Assembly (NCBI RefSeq): GCF_900411375.1
Contig: NZ_LS422988.1
Span: forward strand, 1-64,000
Direction of reading: 5' to 3'
DNA length: 64,000 nucleotides
Source of the DNA: Lentilactobacillus raoultii
GTDB lineage: Bacteria; Bacillota; Bacilli; Lactobacillales; Lactobacillaceae
Under the pieces are notes generated by a model, which made no database searches, was not told where the DNA came from, and saw nothing but the letters and a program-made list of their open reading frames with translations. This document shows positions 8,421 through 15,434 of this stretch, in pieces; the first letter of the stretch is position 1, and every line of letters begins with the position of its first letter. The translations under genes and the position numbers were made by a program.

Positions 8421-8499
8421 AGACTCCGGAGTGTAAGGCGTTAGATGGGGAAATCCTGGGTCTGGATTTTTTCATCTAATCTCTTACATGCAGGAGTCT
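8421..8499. repeat. 79-base imperfect palindrome with an inner terminator-like hairpin
   Basis: The arm at 8421-8447 pairs with 8473-8499 (AGACTCC...TTAGATG against CATCTAA...GGAGTCT) with a few mismatches. Inside it, AAATCC-TGGGTCT-GGATTTTTT (8451-8472) is a small intrinsic-terminator-like hairpin for the + strand. It could be a structured transcript end or a miniature mobile-element remnant. Confidence 0.5.
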
Positions 8500-8569
8500 G
8501 CTTGGAGAAGCTGTCCTGGTAACGATGAGCGGATTATCTCAGTGTCAATTAGCTCCTTTAACATATATT

Positions 8570-8616
8570 CAAGCGGCCATCAATCGGAGTTTTACCGATA
8601 CGATGGCCGCTTTTAA
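8570..8616. terminator. Bidirectional terminator
   Basis: AGCGGCCATCaATCGG pairs with CCGATaCGATGGCCGCT, with a TTTT run after it. It lies between the small + gene and the convergent minus-strand membrane-anchored protein. Confidence 0.75.
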
Positions 8617-8618
8617 AT

Positions 8619-9113
8619 TTAGTTGCGATGATTGCCCTGGTAATTTACTAAGTTAATTTTCTTTGATGGTGCAAAGGTATACCAAATGCGATAGTTTGAG
8701 TAATTGATAATCGAAGCGGGGTGCACATCACTAACTGAATGGGCTCCCTGATGGCCGAATAAAGGGACTGCTTGACCTAATCCAACCACTCCGAATTTGA
8801 ATTGGTGAAAGTTTTTGAACATGTAACCTGAATCCGGTTTATGCTGTTCGGTTTTTAAGTTACAAATGATTCGTTGACCAGTGGTGAATTGAATGCCGTT
8901 TCTTTTTTGATATTGGGCAACCAAGAAAACGGGTTCACGCTTTGAGTTGAAAGCTGTCAAACCCAGAATAACGCGATCACCCTTTTTATTGAGATTAATC
9001 GTTGTAATGGTTTTTGGATTTAAAGTTTCGTCTCGCAACTTGTAAGGCATTCCTTGAAATGAGGATTTGGCCAGTTTGGTTGTATAAACCGTGAGCGCTA
9101 CTACAAATAGCAA
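8619..9113 (-). CDS. Membrane-anchored or secreted hypothetical protein
   Basis: About 164 residues from TTG 9113. The N-terminus begins inside a hydrophobic segment (LLFVVALTVYTTKLAK), so the true start is probably farther upstream: the frame stays open to about 9164 and would add KKTPKIVSLLISLG, a textbook signal anchor. That extension has no ATG, GTG or TTG, only ATT codons at 9161 and 9158 behind GGAAGG (9176-9171). The extracellular part (Val/Thr rich, ending YNGN-type) matches no family I know. Function unknown. Confidence 0.5.
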   Translation of the reverse strand: MLFVVALTVYTTKLAKSSFQGMPYKLRDETLNPKTITTINLNKKGDRVILGLTAFNSKREPVFLVAQYQKRNGIQFTTGQRIICNLKTEQHKPDSGYMFKNFHQFKFGVVGLGQAVPLFGHQGAHSVSDVHPASIINYSNYRIWYTFAPSKKINLVNYQGNHRN

Positions 9114-9170
9114 CCCTAAGCTTATCAGTAAAGATACAATCTTTGGTGTTTTTTTAATAATTAACGCCTA

Positions 9171-9480
9171 CCTTCCACAATAAAATTAAAAGTCTTGATT
9201 ATCCAAGATTCAATATACCAATGATATGTGAAAATTTTATGACTAGCATTACTTCAATTGCTTCCATTAGAAAATACTCTAAAAATATTGATCATCTCAC
9301 GCTAAAGTTAAAAGAATTGAGCAGCATTAAGGGCTTTGCAATTGGTTAAGTCGACTAAACGGTTGCCACCGTCATTACTATTCACATATAGTTTCTATAA
9401 AAAAATCAAACAATGGTCACATTAAATTCACTTTTATCGGTTATTCTTATGATGATCATAAGAATAATGGAGGAATTAAA
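9171..9480. promoter_or_regulatory. Intergenic region with a 13-1-13 perfect palindrome before the first S-layer gene
   Basis: No gene seen. At 9441-9467, TTATTCTTATGAT and ATCATAAGAATAA form a perfect inverted repeat around one G, ending two bases before the GGAGG of the next gene. The core TTATGAT-G-ATCATAA has the 7-1-7 layout of Fur-family boxes (PerR: TTATAATNATTATAA). TATGAT inside it (9448-9453) could be a -10 hexamer. It is either an operator or an mRNA hairpin masking the ribosome site. Confidence 0.5.
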
Positions 9481-11214
9481 ATGAAGCAATCAATAAAACG
9501 TGGCTTATTGCTAGCCAGTGCATGGACGACAATAGTTGGCGGCGCACTTATTTTATCGGATCGGTCCGTTGAAGCGGCTAAAACTAAAATTACCCACCAC
9601 AAGGCCCTCAAAACAAAAGTCAATCGACGAAACGTTGAACCGACTGGTAAAGCCGGGTTATATACCAAGCCAAGTGCTTTAACTGGTGAAAAACAGGTAT
9701 TATCCAAGAAAACGATGAAGAAAATGGATCGTTCGGAAAATCCGGACCATTATTTCCGAGCTTATCGGGTGGCCAAAACCAATCGCCAACAGGTTTATTA
9801 CAAGGTAGTCAGCTTTGATGGCAAGTATCGGGGCTGGGTATACGGTGGTAAAAAGATTAATCAGTTCTCTGGGGGCGTTTCTCGAGCAGAAACGTACCAT
9901 GAAGTTGGCTTAACGGCCGAACAACGGCAAAAAACGTATCGGTTTGCCAATCCAGGAACCCATCATGTGACTTGGCGGGTACCGGAAACCACCACTTATA
10001 AACCGACCAAAGTGATTAACTCAACAACACCATACGCTGGTGATTCATTGTCAATCAAGAGTGCGGTTGAGCAGGAGAAGGGGGATCTGGTTTACTATTA
10101 CGTTGCCAGCAAGCAACACCCTCAAATTAACGGCTGGATTAATAGTAAGGCGCTAACGTTAAAAACAGCCGGTCAATCAACTGTTCCGGATAACGCAGGT
10201 TCATCAACGCCGGCACCGGTGCCAACTCCCAGCGAACAGCCGCCAACCACTAATCCCGGCAGTTCCAATGGTGGTTCCCTTAATTACAGTGGCTCATTTA
10301 AGTATACTGACGCTAAAGTAATGAAAAACGCTTTTTCACAGGAAACGGATCAGGCGATGATTGATAAGGTGCAAAAGAGTTATAAAGAAGCCATCATTAA
10401 GAATCTTCCCGAGCCGTTTAAGTACGACCAATCAATGTCACTGGTTGAAGTCGCCAACAAGTTGGGTCACGGCAAACGATTCACGGCTGAGGGGGGTCGC
10501 AACTATATGGTGGTTGTTAACCCGACAGTACAGTCACTGGTAACGCTGGTGCCATATTCACAAATCAAGTGGATTAATCCAAAGGCCGAAGTTTCCGGAT
10601 TGAATACTGGGTTCATCGGGATGTTCTTGAATGATGAGTTGAAATCTCAAATTCAAACCGCAGTTAACCTCCTCTACAAGGTTAATTATCTGGGCTCGCT
10701 GGTAATTATGTCACCGATGTCGGATAACACGGTTAAGAATCTCTTGGGAGATGGCAAACAATTAACCATCAATGTCGAAACCTTCTTTGAAGAATTGCCG
10801 ATTAAGTTGAAATTCGATATTTCAGTTAAAATTGATCGAGATGATAATGGCATTTCAGGAGTCAATGTTGACTTGAAGCTGGATCCGGCTTCACTAATCG
10901 TTCCAGATCCGGCCAATCCAGCTAATTGCCAAATGGATGTTGATTCAAAAGCACTTGGCTTGAGTGGGTTTAAAGATACGCTTTTCAAAGCAGCCGTTAA
11001 AGTTTTCTACTCGATTAGGTATCCCTACTACAACAAGATCGATCAGAGTATGAATCCAGAAAAGGTGAAACGAGTTTTGGGTCATGGTAAAACCATCGCC
11101 ATTGACCAAGCTGGTGTTAAGGCTAATTTGACCATGCAAGTTGATGTTGAACAAGCCGGTGGATCGGTTAAAAACGTATCAGTTAAGACTATTGCAACTA
11201 AACCAACTGAATAA
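9481..11214 (+). CDS. S-layer-like surface protein, paralogue 1
   Basis: 577 residues. A signal peptide (LLLASAWTTIVGGALIL) is followed by the N-terminal domain shared with the other seven paralogues in this window: RRNVEPTGKAGLYTK, YFRAYRVAKTNRQQVYYKVV, YRGWVYGGK, then a second SH3-like unit ending INGWINSKALTL (about residue 220). This is the L. brevis SlpA-type cell-wall-binding N-terminus. A Pro/Ser/Thr linker (about 230-265) leads to a unique C-terminal half with two internal repeats (SMSLVEVANKLGHGKRF and SMNPEKVKRVLGHGKTI). The most diverged member, it sits apart from the rest and has its own palindromic control site upstream. Confidence 0.75.
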   Translation: MKQSIKRGLLLASAWTTIVGGALILSDRSVEAAKTKITHHKALKTKVNRRNVEPTGKAGLYTKPSALTGEKQVLSKKTMKKMDRSENPDHYFRAYRVAKTNRQQVYYKVVSFDGKYRGWVYGGKKINQFSGGVSRAETYHEVGLTAEQRQKTYRFANPGTHHVTWRVPETTTYKPTKVINSTTPYAGDSLSIKSAVEQEKGDLVYYYVASKQHPQINGWINSKALTLKTAGQSTVPDNAGSSTPAPVPTPSEQPPTTNPGSSNGGSLNYSGSFKYTDAKVMKNAFSQETDQAMIDKVQKSYKEAIIKNLPEPFKYDQSMSLVEVANKLGHGKRFTAEGGRNYMVVVNPTVQSLVTLVPYSQIKWINPKAEVSGLNTGFIGMFLNDELKSQIQTAVNLLYKVNYLGSLVIMSPMSDNTVKNLLGDGKQLTINVETFFEELPIKLKFDISVKIDRDDNGISGVNVDLKLDPASLIVPDPANPANCQMDVDSKALGLSGFKDTLFKAAVKVFYSIRYPYYNKIDQSMNPEKVKRVLGHGKTIAIDQAGVKANLTMQVDVEQAGGSVKNVSVKTIATKPTE

Positions 11215-11222
11215 ACGATCAT

Positions 11223-11264
11223 TAAAAAGTCGCTTGCTTCTGTGATAGAAACGAACGGCTTTTT
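11223..11264 (+). terminator. Intrinsic terminator
   Basis: AAAAAGTCGCTTGCTTC pairs imperfectly with GAAACGAACGGCTTTTTT, ending in a T run, directly after S-layer paralogue 1. Confidence 0.6.
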
Positions 11265-11472
11265 TGCGTTGTTCACTGGGAAAAGGGTGACCATTGATTT
11301 TAGGATGAGTCAATTGTTTTTCACTTCAGAAGCGACTATAATTGAACGAACAGTTTTAAATGTCTTGGGCAAAATTCGCCTACTTGACAATCAAATGACT
11401 TTTATCAGAATCATCAACCCCGTTAATGCCATGATTGACTGTACAATTGAACGGGGGTTAAGGAGAGATTAA

Positions 11473-12351
11473 ATGTCTCAATCATTTTCTAACGACCACT
11501 TTACAAACTTACCGGATAATATTGCTGACCTTGCGACTGGGTTGGCGATCCGACTGACTGAATTTCAAAAACGCTTGGCGCCGCCTCAAGGAAAACAAGT
11601 TCGCTCACAAGAAGAGTCCGCGTTACCCGGAAACGTGCTTTTTTATGTGCCGGAGCTTCATATGGATGATGCCCAGTATCAGGGACACGGTTTTTTACCA
11701 CATTTAGTCAAAAAAAGTTTTTTGGACATTGACGTTGGCTTTGTGCCGGTTAGACAGGAATTGACTGTCCGACATGCCAAAATGGCCGGTCATTTTACCT
11801 ATGAAGATGTGCATATTGATTTATTTAATCGGGTTCATCATCCTGATTACATTATTGGCGGCTATGAGATTAATGGTCACCGGCTTCGGGGGGTGATCAT
11901 TCCAATCCCCGAGATAAAAACCAGCAGTGTGTTTGTCAGAATAGATGAACACTGGCACATTGCGAATGAGACCAATTCTTACGCGGTAGCAACTTTCCAT
12001 CGATATTTTTTGGTAACAGGTGTTACAACAGGGCCCGACTCATTTCCATTAGTGGCAATTGTTAATCGGGATTTATCAATGATGGGGCCGGCTTGGACGC
12101 GACTGCTTCAAAAAGCAAGCACGCTTGGTTATCGGACTCAGTCAGGAAAGGCTCTGTTGGCTAATCCACAGTATTATGAACATTTGGGGATGTTTACTAA
12201 TTATCAGGGAGCCCTTCAATTTGGTGTTGGGTTGGAGTCGCAGAAGGAAAAGCACCAGCGATCGGCGTTGCAAAAGTACAATTTGAACGTTTTGGGAAAT
12301 CAGGGAAATTGGCAACAGGCGCCGCTTTTAAAACTTGAAAAGTTAGTTTAA
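11473..12351 (+). CDS. Hypothetical cytoplasmic protein
   Basis: 292 residues, no signal peptide, no membrane segment, no family I recognise. It is rich in His and aromatic residues (VPELHMDD, NRVHHPDYIIGGYEINGHRL, IDEHWHIANETN) with hydrophobic strands such as LRGVIIPIPEI. AAGGAGAG upstream gives a strong start at ATG 11473, and a terminator follows. It lies between two S-layer paralogues but has no sequence link to them. Function unknown. Confidence 0.6.
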   Translation: MSQSFSNDHFTNLPDNIADLATGLAIRLTEFQKRLAPPQGKQVRSQEESALPGNVLFYVPELHMDDAQYQGHGFLPHLVKKSFLDIDVGFVPVRQELTVRHAKMAGHFTYEDVHIDLFNRVHHPDYIIGGYEINGHRLRGVIIPIPEIKTSSVFVRIDEHWHIANETNSYAVATFHRYFLVTGVTTGPDSFPLVAIVNRDLSMMGPAWTRLLQKASTLGYRTQSGKALLANPQYYEHLGMFTNYQGALQFGVGLESQKEKHQRSALQKYNLNVLGNQGNWQQAPLLKLEKLV

Positions 12352-12365
12352 TAACCATTTTGTTA

Positions 12366-12408
12366 ACGTTCGATTCTTTTGATTATTAAAGGAATCGAAT
12401 GCTTTTTT
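12366..12408 (+). terminator. Intrinsic terminator
   Basis: CGTTCGATTC pairs with GAATCGAATG across an AT loop, followed by CTTTTTT. Confidence 0.7.
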
Positions 12409-12529
12409 ATGATTAAATATGGAAAGAAAGCGCTTCTCATTTTGAAGCATAATGATGGCACCTGTATGTCGAGTGATTTATAATGAAAGTGTTGAAAGGA
12501 AAAGATATGTTTTAGGGGAGGTTTTAGAT

Positions 12530-14338
12530 ATGACGTTTGATCTTAAAAAGTCATTGCTTGTTTCAATGGCTGCGTTAGGACTGTTTGCGGCAACCGCAAC
12601 CGTTAATGCTAATCAGGCCAACGCCAAGAGTTACGCACGAGTAACCTCAAATCAAAAGATGACGTCTGATCCGGCAACTCGAAACATTTCCTTTACCGGC
12701 AGTAATGCACTTTATACTAAAGCCGGCACACTTCGAGGTGCCAGAGTAGTTGCGACAAAGACGACGACGTCATTGTTGGCAAACTCAAGCTTGTCATCAG
12801 ATAACTTCCGGGCATACCGAGTAGCAACGACCAACCGGGGATCGGTCTACTACAAAGTTGTCTCGTTTGATCGGCAATACCGTGGCTGGGTTTACGGTGG
12901 CAAGAGCACCGCAAGCTTTGGTGGCGGCACACAGGCTTACACCACGTTTACCAACACAAGTTTAAGTACGGCTCAGCAAAACAGCCTGTACAAGATTTCT
13001 AATCCTGGGGTTGCTAACGACGGCAAGACAGTTACCTATAAGCAACCGGCATGGACACAATACAAAGTTGGCCGTCAAATTATGGATTCAACGCCTTACG
13101 CAAACGCAACCTTTAAGATTACGCAAGTTGGGACACGAACCCGTGAAGGTGACCAATGGGTTAAAATCCAAGCTACCGATAATCAATACAGTCAAGCTAA
13201 CGGCTGGATTTCATATAGTGGTTTGACTTTAACTCAAACACCGGTTGCTGACAACGCAGTCCGAGTCAACTTGGTTGATGCCAATAACAACAATAATGTA
13301 ATTAAGACATTTGATTACGCCAAGAACGGTGCTCAAAAGGGCAGTCGACTCGGTACTCAAAATGGTTCCAACTGGACGTTGGCTTCAAATGATCAGACCG
13401 CTTTACAAAACCAAATCAATACGGCTTTGAATGGCACTGGTTATTACGTTGGGATCTTAAGTCAGAGCCAGATTAACGCTTTGGCTCAAGGTACTTTCGG
13501 CAGCTCGGTCAATGTTCCGGTTACTAAACAATCCAATATCGCTGATAACGCTGTTCGAATCAATTTGGTAACCCCAAACGGCACGTTATTGAAGTCGGTT
13601 GATTACCAGAAGAACGGTGCTTCAAGAGATAACACAGTTGGCTACTGGAACGGTTCGACTTGGACACTCTACAGTGGTGATAATACTGCGATTACCAATT
13701 TAATCACCAGCGCTTTGAGTGGTACCGGTTATTACCTGACGAACAATCAGTTAACCAGTGCTCAACAACAAGCAATTGCCGCTGGCCGATTTGGTGGTAG
13801 TGTGACGGTTAATGTGACAAATACACCTCAAACACAGTTTAGCCAAATCACGCCACGTTCAATCGGTTGGGGTGGACCATGGCTTGGTTCGACGGCTATG
13901 ACTGCTACCAATTCTCCATATGATACGAAGACAGTTACTATCAATGGCCATTCGTATAGTGCTAATACCATCCAAAACATGGGGACTAGTGGAGAATCTT
14001 GGAACAACTTGGTAAAAGACATTAAGGCAGATAGTAGCGGCCTTGATAAAATTAATGCCAATTTTAAGAACTCTGCAATGAATCAATATATTGCACAAAA
14101 CAATATGGCATTTGGCCCCGGATCAGGAAACTTTAATTCAAGTCAGGTAATGGCATATATTAATGCTAATGGGAATCTGAAGACGCTTCATTCACCGCAA
14201 TATCCAGTATTTAGTCCAACAGGTTCAGGAGACAGTAGTAGTTACAATGTTTCCTATGCTTCGATCACTTATACTGCTTACAGCTCTGTTGATGGAACGT
14301 ATGGTAATCCAATTGTGGTTTACTACAATTATCAATAA
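12530..14338 (+). CDS. S-layer-like surface protein, paralogue 2
   Basis: 602 residues. ATG 12530 follows AGGGGAGG; longer in-frame starts have no ribosome site. Signal peptide KSLLVSMAALGLFAATATV, cut near ANA-KSY. The shared SlpA-like N-terminal domain spans about residues 30-230 ([53 protein letters not shown]). Two tandem repeats of about 95 residues follow (NAVRVNLVDAN ... FGSSVNV and NAVRINLVTPN ... FGGSVTV), then a unique Ser/Asn/Tyr-rich C-terminus. It is the last gene before the CRISPR region. A TATAAT at 12479-12484 is the likely -10. Confidence 0.78.
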   Translation: MTFDLKKSLLVSMAALGLFAATATVNANQANAKSYARVTSNQKMTSDPATRNISFTGSNALYTKAGTLRGARVVATKTTTSLLANSSLSSDNFRAYRVATTNRGSVYYKVVSFDRQYRGWVYGGKSTASFGGGTQAYTTFTNTSLSTAQQNSLYKISNPGVANDGKTVTYKQPAWTQYKVGRQIMDSTPYANATFKITQVGTRTREGDQWVKIQATDNQYSQANGWISYSGLTLTQTPVADNAVRVNLVDANNNNNVIKTFDYAKNGAQKGSRLGTQNGSNWTLASNDQTALQNQINTALNGTGYYVGILSQSQINALAQGTFGSSVNVPVTKQSNIADNAVRINLVTPNGTLLKSVDYQKNGASRDNTVGYWNGSTWTLYSGDNTAITNLITSALSGTGYYLTNNQLTSAQQQAIAAGRFGGSVTVNVTNTPQTQFSQITPRSIGWGGPWLGSTAMTATNSPYDTKTVTINGHSYSANTIQNMGTSGESWNNLVKDIKADSSGLDKINANFKNSAMNQYIAQNNMAFGPGSGNFNSSQVMAYINANGNLKTLHSPQYPVFSPTGSGDSSSYNVSYASITYTAYSSVDGTYGNPIVVYYNYQ

Positions 14339-14445
14339 TGATTAGGTTTCCCAATTAGATTTAATTGGGTCCTTCGAGTGAAATGTTAAAAGCGAATGGT
14401 TTATAAAAATAGACCGTAAGTGGGGAACAAAACCCGCTTCTAAAT

Positions 14446-14497
14446 AAATAACGACGTTTATTTTTGCGAGAGTGGGAATAAACGTCGTTATTTTTAT
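14446..14497. terminator. Strong 17-bp inverted-repeat terminator
   Basis: AAATAACGACGTTTATT (14446-14462) pairs perfectly with AATAAACGTCGTTATTT (14477-14493), followed by TTTT. It isolates the S-layer gene from the CRISPR region. Confidence 0.8.
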
Positions 14498-14626
14498 GAC
14501 TTGTCATAATGTTTTTGGATGTTCGTTATTTTTTCATACTGCTTATGTATTTGAAATATAGGTTTGAACCCTGCTTAGGCCATAGTTGTTATTGAACTGA
14601 CGAGTGAATTTCAACTGCAACTACGA

Positions 14627-14632
14627 TATACT
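14627..14632 (+). promoter_or_regulatory. Putative -10 box of the mini-CRISPR
   Basis: TATACT at 14627-14632 lies about 12 bases before the first mini-CRISPR repeat, so a transcript would begin only a few bases upstream of the repeat. No good -35 is visible (GTGAAT at the right spacing). Weak manual call. Confidence 0.3.
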
Positions 14633-14643
14633 GGATGTTAAGA

Positions 14644-14720
14644 GTATTCCCCACATATGTGGGGGTGATCCTAGTATATGTGTGTTAAGAGAGTATTCCC
14701 CACGTATGTGGGGGTGAAAT
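14644..14720 (+). CRISPR. Two-repeat mini-CRISPR with a short spacer, CreR/CreA-like guide candidate
   Basis: Repeat 1 (14644-14671) and a repeat 2 with degenerate 3' end (14693-14720) match the type I-E repeat of the main array except for one stem base. Repeat 1 holds the perfect palindrome CCCCACATATGTGGGG. The stretch between repeats is only 21 bases; in the main array it is 33. Counting spacer position 1 at 14673, 16 of 20 bases match 15353-15372 in the cas3 promoter, with AAC as PAM, the seed intact, and mismatches at 6, 12, 17 and 20. This fits a guide that represses the cas operon rather than one aimed at foreign DNA. The repeats are seen; the function is inferred. Confidence 0.7.
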
Positions 14721-15340
14721 ATCGAGTGTAACTTTGAAGATGATATGTTATCAGTTTATATTGGATTGCGTTATATGTCAGCTTTTATCTAATTATTATT
14801 TCACTGTTTAACTTAGATAATTTAGAAAAGTTAAAGAACGGCCGGCAACTCGATTAAATTGGTGATTCGGGCAGTAGATTAATCCGGGCCTAAAAATTTA
14901 TGATTGAAGCTCACTTAAATTAATTAATCAGCTAGGGGCCGTTTAACGATTGGCGAAAATACTAGCAGCAGCACATTAATGGGTAAGTTACTTCCTGCTG
15001 TAAGAGTGTTCTAAATTGACAACTTTAGCTGGCATAAGGCGAGTTAACCAAGCCCTGATTAGTTTGGCCGCTACTAAGCTAGCACAAACGATAATGTTGA
15101 ACTTGACTCGTAAGCCTATTTTTCAGTCATCAGGAAGCAGGTTACAACATATTTCAACATCTAAGGCATTTGCTCGTTGTATTCCGGTCTTCAATAGTTA
15201 AATCGGTGATTTCTTAAAAATCAAAATGTGATTGTTGATGATCAATCAGTAAAGTTAAAGAAGGATCTAAAAATTAAGAATAGCTTCTAAAAGTATTAAA
15301 AATAACTCAAACGCTAAAAGAGAGGGAAGTTGAACAAAAT
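14721..15340. other. Gene-free stretch between mini-CRISPR and the cas3 promoter
   Basis: About 600 bases with no credible gene. A 61-codon open frame at 15016-15201 has no ribosome site and no recognisable protein character. There are scattered short inverted repeats but no T-run terminator. It could be decayed sequence, or could hold a small RNA partner of the mini-CRISPR; I see no positive evidence for either. Confidence 0.4.
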
Positions 15341-15349
15341 ATTTTATAT

Positions 15350-15382
15350 AACAGTATTTGTGTTTTAAAAGTATGCTATACT
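15350..15382 (+). promoter_or_regulatory. cas3 promoter containing the mini-CRISPR protospacer match
   Basis: An extended -10, TGcTATACT, has its hexamer at 15377-15382. The -35 region at the normal spacing (about 15354-15359) lies inside the 20-base match to the mini-CRISPR spacer (15353-15372, PAM AAC at 15350-15352). Cascade bound here would cover the -35 and the spacer of the promoter. The transcript would start near 15389, about 45 bases before cas3. Confidence 0.6.
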
Positions 15383-15434
15383 GTATTTGTTGATATCAAT
15401 GAAGTTAATAAGAAATTATGAAAGGAAACCAAAG

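Noticed and set aside
11242-11472. 76-codon open frame between paralogue 1 and the hypothetical gene
   Set aside because: Begins inside the terminator hairpin at 11223-11264, has no ribosome site, and the translation has no protein-like pattern.
12426-12437. GAAAGCGCTTCT, a catabolite-response (cre) like site before paralogue 2
   Set aside because: Only the centre fits the cre consensus; the outer TG and CA positions do not, so it was not listed as a feature.
15016-15201. 61-codon open frame upstream of cas3, considered as a toxin partner of the mini-CRISPR
   Set aside because: No start signal and no similarity or features of a small toxin. CreT-like toxins are also not necessarily proteins, so nothing supports this frame.
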